64,000 nt of DNA. Origin: Nocardia inohanensis NBRC 100128 (GTDB taxonomy: Bacteria; Actinomycetota; Actinomycetes; Mycobacteriales; Mycobacteriaceae). The stretch is from positions 1-64,000 of the forward strand of contig NZ_BDBK01000003.1 of the NCBI RefSeq assembly GCF_001612945.1, read 5' to 3'. The notes beneath the pieces were generated by a model. The model made no database searches, was not told the origin of the DNA, and was given only the letters and a program-made list of their open reading frames with translations. Positions within the stretch are counted from its first letter, which is position 1. Each line of letters starts with the position of its first letter. Below, in pieces: positions 41,528 to 49,709 of this stretch. The translations under genes were made by a program, and so were the position numbers.

Positions 41528-41628
41528 CTACAACCAATGAAACCGGACGGAGGCGGCACCCCACCGAATCGCAACGGTTTTGCCGTAGTCTGCGGACATT
41601 CAGTGGTGGCGCGAGCACAAGGAACCGA

Positions 41629-42111
41629 ATGACCTTCCCGCCCGGCGGACAACGGTACAGCGCAGTTCGGAACGTTCAGCAATCCTCAAGCAAACCTCTC
41701 CTGCTGATCGGCGCGATCGTGCTGGGCGCGGGACTCGTCGCCGGTTGCAGCTCGGCCTCCGGTTCGACCGGCACCGGGAAGACCGATGAACAGCGGATCG
41801 AATCGGCGGTCCGGGACTTCTACCAGACATTGAGCAAAGAGGGGCCGGCCGCGGCCGCGGCCAAGGCGTGCGCGCCGGATCGCACCGAGTACCAAGCACT
41901 TTCGGCGGCGCAGCAGAAGGCCGCCGAACAGGGCCGGTTCGAGATCCACATCGATGCGGTGAGCAAGATCGCGGTCACCGGCGATCGCGGCACGGCGGAA
42001 ATGAAAGGCACGGTGGCGCTCCCGGGCGCGGACGGCAAGCAGACCACCGGCACCGAACATCTGCGCAAGGAAGACGGCGGCTGGAAGGTCTGCTCCTCGG
42101 ACGGGAAGTAA
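41629..42111 (+). CDS. small lipoprotein with NTF2/DUF4878-like domain
   Basis: A 160-residue exported lipoprotein. ATG at 41629 has AAGGA at ideal spacing. A hydrophobic segment (PLLLIGAIVLGAGLVAGCSS) contains the lipobox LVAGC, giving Cys about 40. The mature domain (about 55-160) looks like a small NTF2-type alpha/beta cone: a first helix IESAVRDFYQTLSKEG, then alternating strands ending EHLRKEDGGWKVC. The ligand is unknown. It is divergent from the iron transporter and may share its IdeR-type control. Confidence 0.8.
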   Translation: MTFPPGGQRYSAVRNVQQSSSKPLLLIGAIVLGAGLVAGCSSASGSTGTGKTDEQRIESAVRDFYQTLSKEGPAAAAAKACAPDRTEYQALSAAQQKAAEQGRFEIHIDAVSKIAVTGDRGTAEMKGTVALPGADGKQTTGTEHLRKEDGGWKVCSSDGK

Positions 42112-42135
42112 TCCGACCGGTCTCGATGCAAAAAC

Positions 42136-42164
42136 GGCCCCGGTGAGCACATCTCACCGGGGCC
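42136..42164. terminator. bidirectional terminator between lipoprotein gene and tRNA-Cys
   Basis: GGCCCCGGTGAG (42136-42147), a 5-nt loop and its exact complement (42153-42164). On the minus strand it is followed by GTTTTT, so it ends the tRNA-Cys transcript; it can also stop the lipoprotein mRNA. Confidence 0.85.
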
Positions 42165-42174
42165 GATCCGACAG

Positions 42175-42246
42175 AGCGAGCGGCGGGAATTGAACCCGCG
42201 TGAAGGGCTTTGCAGACCCTCTCCTAAACCACTCGGACACACCCGC
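42175..42246 (-). tRNA. tRNA-Cys (anticodon GCA)
   Basis: A 72-nt cloverleaf: acceptor GCGGGTG with CGCTCGC (two G-U pairs), D-arm TCC/GGA, anticodon stem AGGGT/GCCCT with loop CTGCAAA, T-arm GCGGG-TTCAATT-CCCGC and discriminator U73, the known Cys identity base. CCA is not encoded. A weak -35/-10 pair, TTATCG-N17-CAATAT, lies just upstream. Confidence 0.95.
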
Positions 42247-42353
42247 TTGATGACACCCATATTGTCCGGGATCGCCCGGATCGATAAGGGTTGGAATCAC
42301 CCTGATTTCATCGCTGTCCACCGTGGGATGCCCGACATGCGATGATCGGGGGC

Positions 42354-42896
42354 ATGTCTCGGCCACGTCCCCTGCCGCTCGACCCGATCGAGGAGGCGCA
42401 TCGCCAGTGGGCCGAACACGGCTGGGGGGATGTCGCCGACGGAATGGCGGCGGTCACCTCGCTGGTGCGGGCGCAGCAGATCGTGATGGCCCGGGTGGAT
42501 GTGGCGTTGAAGCCCTCCGGGCTGACGTTTTCCCGATACGAGCTACTGATGCTGCTGAACTTCAGCAAAACGGGCGCGTTGCCGATGGCGGTGGCCAGCG
42601 CGCGGCTGCAAGTGCATCCGACCAGCGTCACCAACACCGTCGACCGGCTCGAGGCTGCGAAGCTTGTGAAGCGGGTGCCGCATCCGAGTGATCGCCGGGC
42701 CACCTTGATCGAAATCACCGATGCGGGGCGGGAATTGGTGGGCAAGGCCACCATTCAATTGAATCGGCAGGTCTTCGCCGAAGCGGGTCTGCCGCCGGAG
42801 CGTTTGCAGCTGTTGCTGGAATTGCTGGCGGAATTCCGGCAAGCCGCCGGCGACTTCGACACCGGTAGCGAACCCAGCAGATGGGCCGGACAGTAA
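42354..42896 (+). CDS. MarR family transcriptional regulator
   Basis: Winged-helix repressor of 180 residues. Helices before the wing read VRAQQIVMARVDVALKPSGLT; the recognition helix is in LQVHPTSVTNTVDRLEAAKLV and the wing in RVPHPSDRRATLIEITDAGR, the MarR DRR signature. ATG at 42354 is preferred; another ATG lies 12 nt upstream. The next gene on the same strand is an Hsp70-like membrane protein 67 nt downstream, and no enzyme or efflux gene is adjacent, so the ligand and target are unknown. Confidence 0.92.
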   Translation: MSRPRPLPLDPIEEAHRQWAEHGWGDVADGMAAVTSLVRAQQIVMARVDVALKPSGLTFSRYELLMLLNFSKTGALPMAVASARLQVHPTSVTNTVDRLEAAKLVKRVPHPSDRRATLIEITDAGRELVGKATIQLNRQVFAEAGLPPERLQLLLELLAEFRQAAGDFDTGSEPSRWAGQ

Positions 42897-42963
42897 CCGT
42901 CCAGCATCCGAGTAGCCAATTTCCTGCGTCATAGTCTTGGATTCGGACCGGAATAGGTTCACC

Positions 42964-44022
42964 ATGGAGGCCATGGTGCTGGTCCTCGGGGTGTCGGCGG
43001 GCGCTGCTGGCGCACGCGCCATGCTCACCCATTCCGACCAGCCGCATCTGCCGCCCATCGACCGCTGCCTGGTGCCCAGGCGTACCGGTGGCAGCATCGA
43101 GGAGGGCGTTTTCGAGGCCATCCGCCTGATGCGCAAATCCGCCGCCAAGCGGGACGAATTCATCACCGGTATCGCCGCCACCTGCCGCTGCACCTCGCAC
43201 GCCGACGCGCTGCGCACCACCGCCGGGCGCAATCGCCTCACCGTCATCGACGAGCCCGTGGCCCAGCTCCGCTACCTGCGCTTCACCGGCCGCCTACCCA
43301 CCGAAGGCTCGATCGTCCTCTACGACCTGGGCGCGTCCGGCCTCACCCTGACCCAGATCGATTGCCGGACCGACGCCATCATCGCCATGAAGCGCAGCAC
43401 GGTGCTCAGCGGTGACGGCCACGACGCCCTCCTACGCTGGCTGCTGGTGCGCGGCGGCGTCACCGTCGACATGGGCGTCACCCGCCGGCACAAGGAGGCC
43501 CTGGCCTCCGACCGCGTGCTCACGGTCTGCGATCCCATCTCCGGCCACCGCACCGTGATCACCCGCAGCGATTTCGCCGAACTGGTCGAAGCCGGCATTC
43601 ACCATTCGGCCTCGTTCATCCGCCACATGGTCGAGGAAACCGGCGTCCACCCCTCGGCCGTGGCCCTGCTCGGCGGCTGCTCCCGCAACAAGAGCATCCG
43701 CGACGAACTCAAACACCAACTCGGCATGCCGCTGATTTACGACCCGGAACCCGAGTTCGTCTCCACCCGCGGCGCGGTCCTGCTGGCCGCCGAACGCCCC
43801 TCCGCCCGCCGCGTCCGCAGCGTCCGCTCCTCCCCCGTGACCCACCCCCACACCAACCCGGACCTCCCGGTCTCCCGCAAGAAACTGGTCGCCGCCGTCG
43901 CCGTCACCGCCACCCTCAGCGGCACCATCGTCGGCGCCCTCGCCCTGGACCGCCAGACCGGCGACCACACCGACGGCAAGCCCCCCACCGTCGAAGTGGT
44001 CGGCCCGCCCAAACACGGCTGA
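42964..44022 (+). CDS. Hsp70-like actin-fold protein with C-terminal membrane anchor
   Basis: A 352-residue protein of the actinobacterial Hsp70-like type. It starts VLVLGVSAGAAGARAMLTHS, a degenerate phosphate-1 loop; the phosphate-2 loop reads LYDLGASGLTLTQID (about residue 122) and the adenosine region VALLGGCSRNKSIRDELKHQ (about 235). The substrate-binding domain of DnaK is absent. A Ser/Arg/Pro-rich linker leads to one helix (about 305-328, KLVAAVAVTATLSGTIVGALAL) and a short extracytoplasmic tail. ATG at 42964 is used; ATG 42973 is possible. Role unknown; a membrane sensor or envelope factor is one guess. Confidence 0.75.
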   Translation: MEAMVLVLGVSAGAAGARAMLTHSDQPHLPPIDRCLVPRRTGGSIEEGVFEAIRLMRKSAAKRDEFITGIAATCRCTSHADALRTTAGRNRLTVIDEPVAQLRYLRFTGRLPTEGSIVLYDLGASGLTLTQIDCRTDAIIAMKRSTVLSGDGHDALLRWLLVRGGVTVDMGVTRRHKEALASDRVLTVCDPISGHRTVITRSDFAELVEAGIHHSASFIRHMVEETGVHPSAVALLGGCSRNKSIRDELKHQLGMPLIYDPEPEFVSTRGAVLLAAERPSARRVRSVRSSPVTHPHTNPDLPVSRKKLVAAVAVTATLSGTIVGALALDRQTGDHTDGKPPTVEVVGPPKHG

Positions 44023-44037
44023 TCCGCAGACGAAGAA

Positions 44038-44070
44038 CGGGGTGTGCGGGCTCCGAGCCCACACACCCCG
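44038..44070. terminator. bidirectional terminator between convergent genes
   Basis: CGGGGTGTG (44038-44046) pairs with CACACCCCG (44062-44070) and the inner GGGCT (44048-44052) pairs with AGCCC (44056-44060), with one C-A mismatch. It lies between the stops of the Hsp70-like gene and the enoyl-CoA hydratase gene. Confidence 0.8.
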
Positions 44071-44097
44071 ACCGCGAAGCCGCGGAAAGCTTTTCGC

Positions 44098-44874
44098 CTA
44101 CTTGTTGGTGAAGTCGGCGGGGCGCTTCTCGACGAAGGCGGTCATGCCTTCCTTCTGGTCTTCGGTGGCGAAGAGGGAGTGGAAGACGCGGCGTTCGAAG
44201 CGCAGGCCCTCGGTGAGGGTGGTTTCGAAGGAGCGGTCGACGGCTTCCTTGGCGATCATGACCGACGGGAGCGACATGGAGGCGATGGTCGTTGCCACTT
44301 CCAGGGCGGTGGAGACCAGGTCGGCGGCGGGGACGATGCGGGAGACCAGGCCGGCGCGCTCGGCCTCTTCGGCGTCCATATTGCGGCCGGTGAGGATGAG
44401 GTCCATGGCCTTGGCCTTGCCGACGGCGCGGGTGAGGCGCTGGGAGCCGCCCATGCCGGGGATGACGCCGAGCTTGATTTCGGGCTGGCCGAACTTGGCG
44501 GTGTCGGCGGCGATGAGCAGGTCGCACATCATGGCGAGTTCGCAACCGCCGCCCAGGGCGTAGCCGGCGACGGCGGCGATGATGGGCTTGCGGAAGGCGA
44601 CGAGGCGATCCCAGCCGGCGAAGTGGTCGGTGAGGAACATGTCCATGTAGGACTTGCTCTGCATTTCCTTGATGTCCGCGCCGGCGGCGAAGGCCCGCTC
44701 GGAGCCGGTGAGGACGACCGCGCCGATCTCGTTGTCGTTCTCGAGTTCGTCGAGAGCGGCCGAGATGTCTTCGAGGACTTGAGAATTGAGCGCGTTGAGG
44801 GCCTTCGGCCGGTTCAGCGTGATGAGGGCTACGCGCCCCTTACGCTCCAGCAGAATGGTCTCGAAGTCGGTCAC
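44098..44874 (-). CDS. enoyl-CoA hydratase (EchA8-like)
   Basis: Crotonase-fold enzyme of 258 residues hydrating enoyl-CoA; in this operon methacrylyl-CoA from valine is the likely substrate. The oxyanion-hole motifs are [11 protein letters not shown] (about residues 61-71) and the [15 protein letters not shown] block (about 102-116), with catalytic Glu residues in GGGCELAM and [16 protein letters not shown]. The ending [15 protein letters not shown] is standard. GTG at 44874 overlaps the mmsB stop by 4 nt. Last gene of the operon. Confidence 0.94.
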   Translation of the reverse strand: MTDFETILLERKGRVALITLNRPKALNALNSQVLEDISAALDELENDNEIGAVVLTGSERAFAAGADIKEMQSKSYMDMFLTDHFAGWDRLVAFRKPIIAAVAGYALGGGCELAMMCDLLIAADTAKFGQPEIKLGVIPGMGGSQRLTRAVGKAKAMDLILTGRNMDAEEAERAGLVSRIVPAADLVSTALEVATTIASMSLPSVMIAKEAVDRSFETTLTEGLRFERRVFHSLFATEDQKEGMTAFVEKRPADFTNK

Positions 44875-45779
44875 GCCGGTTCCTCTCCAGATCGCTTACG
44901 GATGTCGGTGACGATAGCGGAGAAGTCCTTGCCGCTTTCGTCCTGGTTGAAGCGGTTGTAGATCTCTGCCGCCAGCAAACCGATCTGTCCGTCGACCCCG
45001 TTGGCCTGCAATGCGCTCGCGGCCAGGCCGAGGTCCTTGTTCATGAGCGCGGTCGCGAAACCGGGCTGGTAGTCGTTGTTGGCCGGACTGGTCGGGACCG
45101 GACCGGGCACGGGACAGTACGAGGTCAGCGCCCACGACTGGCCCGACGCGGTGGAGACCACATCGAAGAACTTGTCGTGCGTCAGGCCCAGCTTCTCGCC
45201 CAGCACGATGGCCTCGGACAACCCGATCATGGAAATGCCCAGCAGCATGTTGTTGCAGATCTTGGCGGCCTGGCCGACGCCCGCGCCGCCGCAGTGCACG
45301 ACCTTGCCGCCCATGACCTCCAGCAGCGGCAGGGCATCGGCGAAGTCGGCGTCCGCCCCGCCCACCATGAAGGTGAGGGTGCCCGCCGCCGCGCCCGCGA
45401 CGCCACCGGAGACCGGAGCGTCCACGGCCCGATGTCCGGCTGCCGCGGCCATTTCGGCGGCCTGCTTGGCATCGGCCACGTCGATGGTGGAGCAGTCGAC
45501 GAAGAGCGTGCCGGGTTTGGCGGCCGCGAGGATCTCGCCGTAGAGGTCGAGCACGATGCGGCCGTTGGGCAGCATGGTGATGACGATGTCCGCGGCGGCG
45601 GTGGCCTCGGCGGCGGTCGCGACCACGGTCGCGCCGTCGGCTTTCGCCTGTTCCTGCGCGGCGGGGACGGGGTCGAAGGCCAGGACTTCGTATCCGGCCT
45701 TGACCAGGTTGGCGGCCATCGGGCCGCCCATGTGCCCGAGGCCGAGGAATCCGACCTTCTTGTTCACGGAAGTGCTCAC
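44871..45779 (-). CDS. mmsB: 3-hydroxyisobutyrate dehydrogenase
   Basis: Oxidises 3-hydroxyisobutyrate to methylmalonate semialdehyde in valine degradation. The 302-residue product has the Rossmann [16 protein letters not shown] (residues 10-25), the [16 protein letters not shown] substrate motif (about 125) and the catalytic Lys in [15 protein letters not shown] (about 178). GTG at 45779 overlaps the upstream stop by 4 nt. Product and substrate connect the hydrolase before it with mmsA. Confidence 0.96.
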   Translation of the reverse strand: MSTSVNKKVGFLGLGHMGGPMAANLVKAGYEVLAFDPVPAAQEQAKADGATVVATAAEATAAADIVITMLPNGRIVLDLYGEILAAAKPGTLFVDCSTIDVADAKQAAEMAAAAGHRAVDAPVSGGVAGAAAGTLTFMVGGADADFADALPLLEVMGGKVVHCGGAGVGQAAKICNNMLLGISMIGLSEAIVLGEKLGLTHDKFFDVVSTASGQSWALTSYCPVPGPVPTSPANNDYQPGFATALMNKDLGLAASALQANGVDGQIGLLAAEIYNRFNQDESGKDFSAIVTDIRKRSGEEPA

Positions 45780-46861
45780 TGCTCGTCCTTCGGTGCGGCC
45801 AAACCCAATTCGTGTGCGCCGAGCGGCGCGAAGTAGGCGTCCACGTCGGCGTCGGTGACGTCCGCCAGGGTCGCGGGCGACCATTGCGGATTGCGGTCCT
45901 TGTCGATGACCTGGGCGCGAATGCCCTCCACCAGGTCGTGGGTGTTGAGGGAGGCGATCGACACCCGGTATTCGGAGTTCAGCGCCTCCTCCAGGTTCGC
46001 GGCGGTGCGCGCGGCCCGCAGCGAACGCAGCGTGACCTTCACCGCCACAGGCGATTTCGCCAGCAGATCAGTGGCGGCCTTGGCGGCTTCGGCGCGGCCG
46101 TCGTTGCGCAGCCGGTCCACGATCTCCTCGACGGTGCCCGCGCTGTAACAGGTGTCGATCCAGTCGCGCTGGGCGACGAACTCCGAAACCGGTGCGGGCT
46201 GCGCGAATTTCGCGATGGCCACGTCGGCGGGGTTCTCCCGCAGCGCGTCCAGCAGCGCCGAAAGCTGTTCGGACGGAACGAAATAGTCGGCGAATCCGGC
46301 CGCGATGGCATCGCCCGCGTTCATGCGTGCGGTGGTGAGCCCGATATGGGTGCCGAGCTCGCCGGTCGCATGCGACAGCAGGTAGGTGCCGCCCACATCC
46401 GGGATGAAGCCGATGCCGACCTCGGGCATGCCGACCATGGACCGTTCGGTCACCACGCGATGCGAGGCGTGCCCGGAGAGCCCGACCCCGCCGCCCATCA
46501 CGATGCCGTCCATCACCGCCACATACGGTTTCGGGTACCGGCTGATGTAGGCGTTCAGGATGTACTCGTCGCGCCAGAACTTGCCGGTCGCCGACTCCGC
46601 CGCGGGTGCGTCGCCGCCCGCCGCCACGGTCGCCGCGGCATCGTGGTGGATGGCCACGATATCGCCGCCCGCGCACAGCCCGCGCTCGCCCGCACCGGTG
46701 AGCACCACGGTGCGCACCTCGTCGTCCTCGGCCCAGGCGCGCAGCGCGTCCAGGATGACCAGCGCCATCGAATGGGTCAGCGCATTGATCGCCTTGGGCC
46801 GGTTCAGCGTGATCAGCCCGAGTCCGTCGCGCTTCTCGATCAAAACCTCGGGCTCGCTCAT
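45776..46861 (-). CDS. 3-hydroxyisobutyryl-CoA hydrolase / enoyl-CoA hydratase-isomerase family
   Basis: Crotonase-fold protein of 361 residues, longer than hydratases, fitting the HIBYL-CoA hydrolase type that releases 3-hydroxyisobutyrate from its CoA ester. The oxyanion motifs are GLCAGGDIVAIHHDA (about 60-74) and VMDGIVMGGGVGLSGHASHRV (about 113), with the acidic residue in VGMPEVGIGFIPDVGGTY. The C-terminal ENPxD/RDW helical region (about 210-330) is typical. ATG at 46861 follows GAAAGGA. In this operon it sits exactly where the pathway needs a hydrolase; a hydratase activity (EchA9-like) remains possible. Confidence 0.9.
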   Translation of the reverse strand: MSEPEVLIEKRDGLGLITLNRPKAINALTHSMALVILDALRAWAEDDEVRTVVLTGAGERGLCAGGDIVAIHHDAAATVAAGGDAPAAESATGKFWRDEYILNAYISRYPKPYVAVMDGIVMGGGVGLSGHASHRVVTERSMVGMPEVGIGFIPDVGGTYLLSHATGELGTHIGLTTARMNAGDAIAAGFADYFVPSEQLSALLDALRENPADVAIAKFAQPAPVSEFVAQRDWIDTCYSAGTVEEIVDRLRNDGRAEAAKAATDLLAKSPVAVKVTLRSLRAARTAANLEEALNSEYRVSIASLNTHDLVEGIRAQVIDKDRNPQWSPATLADVTDADVDAYFAPLGAHELGLAAPKDEQ

Positions 46862-46932
46862 GCTGTTTCCTTTCAGGCGTGCCCGGGGACCCTCCGTGGT
46901 TACGCAGGCTGCCGCCTCCGGGCCCTGACCGT

Positions 46933-48072
46933 TCACGCCGCTCCTACTACCGAGCGGGCGACAACCACCCGCATGATCTCGTTGGTCCCCTCGAGAATCT
47001 GATGCACCCGCAGGTCGCGAACGATCTTCTCGATGCCGTATTCGGCCAGGTAACCGTAGCCACCGTGCAATTGCAGGGCCTTGTTGGCCACCTCGAACCC
47101 GGCGTCGGTGGCGAACCGTTTGGCCATGGCGCACAGCTCCACCTTGTCGGGTGCGTCGGCGTCCAGGGCGGCGGCGGCCCGCCACAGCAGGGTGCGCGCG
47201 GCCTCCAAAGAGGTGCGCATATCGGCCAACTCGAACTGCAAGGCGGTGTTGTCCAGCAGACGCGACCCGAAGGCTTTGCGCTCGGCCAGATACGCCACCG
47301 TCTTGTCGAGCGCGGCCTGCGCGCCGCCCATGGAGCAGGCGGCGATATTCAGCCGGCCGCCGTTGAGCCCGTTCATGGCGATGCGGAAACCGTTGCCTTC
47401 CGCGCCGAGCAGGTTGGCGGCGGGCACCCGGGCATTGTCGAGAATGACCTGGCGGGTGGGCTGCGCGTTCCAGCCCATCTTCTTCTCGTTGGCGCCGAAG
47501 GACAGCCCCGGCGTATCGGCCGGGACGATGAAGGCGGAAATCCCGCGCGCCCCTTCGGTTCCCGTGCGCGCCATGATCACGTACACGTCGGTGCTGCCCG
47601 CGCCGGAGATGAATTGTTTGACGCCGGTGAGCAGGTAATCGTCGCCGTCGCGAACGGCCTTGGTGCTCAAGGCCGCCGCATCGGAGCCGACGGACGGTTC
47701 GGTGAGCGCGTAGCTGGCCAGCAGATCCATCGAGGTCAGCCCCGGCAGCCACCGATTGCGTTGCGCCGCATCGCCGTACGTGTCGATCATCCACGTCGCC
47801 ATATTGTGGATGGAGATATAGGCGGCGATGGCCGGGCAGCCGGTGGCGAGCTGTTCGAAGATGCGCACGGCATCCAGCCGCCGCAGCTCCGATCCGCCCA
47901 CATCCTCCTGCACGTAGATGCCGCCCAGCCCGAGCGACCCGGCTTTGCGCAGTACATCGACCGGGAAGTGCTTGCGCTCATCCCATTCCAGCGCGTTCGG
48001 CGCGAGCAGCTCGTCCGCGAAGGAGCGGGCGGTCTCGACGATCGCCTGCTCTTCCTCGTCCAGTACGAACAT
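46933..48072 (-). CDS. acyl-CoA dehydrogenase, probable isobutyryl-CoA dehydrogenase
   Basis: FAD enzyme of 379 residues oxidising isobutyryl-CoA to methacrylyl-CoA; counterpart of FadE9 beside mmsA in mycobacteria. The FAD/substrate loops read YALTEPSVGSDAAALSTKA (about residue 120) and FISGAGSTDVYVIMART (about 155). The C-terminal LHGGYGYLAEYGIEKIVRDLRVHQILEGTNEI block carries the catalytic and FAD-contact residues. It begins 3 nt after the mmsA stop and lies 71 nt before the hydrolase gene. Confidence 0.93.
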   Translation of the reverse strand: MFVLDEEEQAIVETARSFADELLAPNALEWDERKHFPVDVLRKAGSLGLGGIYVQEDVGGSELRRLDAVRIFEQLATGCPAIAAYISIHNMATWMIDTYGDAAQRNRWLPGLTSMDLLASYALTEPSVGSDAAALSTKAVRDGDDYLLTGVKQFISGAGSTDVYVIMARTGTEGARGISAFIVPADTPGLSFGANEKKMGWNAQPTRQVILDNARVPAANLLGAEGNGFRIAMNGLNGGRLNIAACSMGGAQAALDKTVAYLAERKAFGSRLLDNTALQFELADMRTSLEAARTLLWRAAAALDADAPDKVELCAMAKRFATDAGFEVANKALQLHGGYGYLAEYGIEKIVRDLRVHQILEGTNEIMRVVVARSVVGAA

Positions 48073-48075
48073 CGA

Positions 48076-49575
48076 TCAGTCCATCGTGGGGATGACGAAG
48101 GCGTTGGACTCCTTGAGACCGGAGGGCCAGCGCTGGGTCACCGTCTTGGTCTTGGTGTAGAAGCGGATGGAGTCGGGGCCGTGCTGGTTGAGATCGCCGA
48201 AGCCGGAGCGCTTCCAGCCGCCGAAGGTGTGGTAGGCGATCGGCACCGGGATCGGCACATTGATGCCGACCATGCCGACCTGCACGCGGGCCGCGAAGTC
48301 GCGAGCGGTGTCGCCGTCGCGGGTGAAGATGGCGACGCCGTTGCCGTATTCGTGCTCGTTCGGCAGGGCGAGGGCCTCTTCGTAGTCCTTGGCGCGCACC
48401 AGCGCCAGCACCGGTCCGAAGATCTCTTCCTTGTAGATGCGCATTTCGGGGGTGACGCGGTCGAAAAGCGTCGCGCCGGAGAAGAAGCCCTCTTCGCCGC
48501 CCTCGACCACCAGGCCGCGCCCGTCGATGACCAGCTCCGCGCCCTCGTCCACGCCGATCTGCACGTAGTTGTTCACGCGGTCCACGCCGTCACGACCGAC
48601 CAACGGTCCGAAGTCCGCGCCCGGGTCGTCGGAGAGCCCGACGTTGAGCTTGCCGACGCGCTCGATCAGCTTGTCGCGCAGGCGATCCGCGGTCTCCTCG
48701 CCGACCGGAACCGCCACCGAGATGGCCATGCAGCGTTCGCCGGCCGAGCCGTAGCCCGCGCCGATCAGCTGGTCGGCCACATCGTCGAGGTCGGCGTCGG
48801 GCATGACGATGGCGTGGTTCTTGGCCCCGCCGAAGCACTGCGCGCGCTTGCCGTTGGCGGTGGCGGTCTCGTAGATGTACTGCGCGATCGGGGTCGAACC
48901 CACGAAGCCGACGGCCTTGATGCGGTCGTCGCCCAGCAGCGTGTCGACGGCTTCCTTGTCACCGTTGACCACGTTGAACACGCCCGCGGGCAGTCCGGCC
49001 TCGAGGAACAGCTCGGCCAGGCGCAGCGGCACCGAGGGGTCACGCTCGGAAGGCTTGAGCACGAAGGCGTTTCCGCAAGCCAGCGCCGGTCCGGCCTTCC
49101 ACAGCGGGATCATGGCCGGGAAGTTGAACGGGGTGATGCCCGCGACCACGCCGAGCGGCTGGCGCATGGAGTACACGTCGATGCCGGTGCCGGCGCTCTC
49201 GGTGTACTCACCCTTGAGCAGATGCGGGATGCCGCAGGCGAATTCGATGACCTCGAGGCCGCGCTGGATATCGCCCTTGGCGTCGGGGATGGTCTTGCCG
49301 TGCTCGGCGGAGAGCAGGGCGGCCAGGGAATCCATCTCGTCCTGGACCAGGGTCAGGAACTTCATGAGCACGCGGGCGCGCTTCTGCGGGTTGTAGGCGG
49401 CCCACACCTGCTGCGCCTCGGCGGCATTGGCGATGACGGCCTCGACCTCGGACTTCGTCGCCAGGGGCACCCGGGCCTGGACCTGGCCGGTGCTCGGGTT
49501 GTAGACGTCCCCGAATTTGCCGGAGGTGCCGGCGACGTGCTGCCCGCCGATGAAGTGGGTGAGTTCGCGAACCAT
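48076..49575 (-). CDS. mmsA: methylmalonate-semialdehyde dehydrogenase (CoA-acylating)
   Basis: Converts methylmalonate semialdehyde to propionyl-CoA and CO2, ending valine degradation. The 499-residue ALDH-fold product has the NAD region GITPFNFPAMIPLWKAGPAL (about 145), the glycine motif VGFVGSTPIAQYIYE and the catalytic Cys in GSAGERCMAISVAV (about 283). The family lacks the usual catalytic Glu, consistent with CoA acylation. First gene of the minus-strand operon; divergent from icmF over a 134-nt regulatory gap. Confidence 0.96.
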   Translation of the reverse strand: MVRELTHFIGGQHVAGTSGKFGDVYNPSTGQVQARVPLATKSEVEAVIANAAEAQQVWAAYNPQKRARVLMKFLTLVQDEMDSLAALLSAEHGKTIPDAKGDIQRGLEVIEFACGIPHLLKGEYTESAGTGIDVYSMRQPLGVVAGITPFNFPAMIPLWKAGPALACGNAFVLKPSERDPSVPLRLAELFLEAGLPAGVFNVVNGDKEAVDTLLGDDRIKAVGFVGSTPIAQYIYETATANGKRAQCFGGAKNHAIVMPDADLDDVADQLIGAGYGSAGERCMAISVAVPVGEETADRLRDKLIERVGKLNVGLSDDPGADFGPLVGRDGVDRVNNYVQIGVDEGAELVIDGRGLVVEGGEEGFFSGATLFDRVTPEMRIYKEEIFGPVLALVRAKDYEEALALPNEHEYGNGVAIFTRDGDTARDFAARVQVGMVGINVPIPVPIAYHTFGGWKRSGFGDLNQHGPDSIRFYTKTKTVTQRWPSGLKESNAFVIPTMD

Positions 49576-49628
49576 GCCAGTCCTGTCTCGAAACGTTGCG
49601 CGGAGATTGCGCGGTATGTGGCGATCCT

Positions 49629-49648
49629 ATAGTTGGACATCCAAGTAT
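49629..49648. promoter_or_regulatory. 20-bp operator-like dyad between mmsA and icmF
   Basis: ATAGTTGGACATCCAAGTAT is symmetric at 16 of 20 positions (core TTGGA-CA-TCCAA, flanks ATA/TAT). It overlaps the -35 of the proposed icmF promoter and lies 54 nt upstream of the mmsA start, so one regulator could control both directions. Regulator not identified. Confidence 0.6.
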
Positions 49649-49663
49649 TGCCTGTGGGATAAT
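49634..49663 (+). promoter_or_regulatory. candidate icmF promoter
   Basis: TGGACA (-35, 49634-49639), an 18-nt spacer and GATAAT (-10, 49658-49663) each match the vegetative consensus at five of six positions. The start would be near 49670, 40 nt before the icmF ATG. The -35 lies inside the dyad at 49629-49648. Confidence 0.55.
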
Positions 49664-49709
49664 TCACATCAGCTACCGGTGCGCAATAACTCCCGAAATT
49701 GGAGACCTC

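Noticed and set aside
45776..47794. 672-residue fusion of an Arg-rich domain to the 3-hydroxyisobutyryl-CoA hydrolase
   Set aside because: The N-terminal part is a shifted reading of the acyl-CoA dehydrogenase; the ribosome binding site and family start are at 46861.
46879..49632. 917-codon open frame on the plus strand over fadE9-like and mmsA
   Set aside because: Antisense shadow of two clear genes; high GC suppresses stop codons on the complementary strand, and the peptide is low-complexity Arg/Gly/His/Val.
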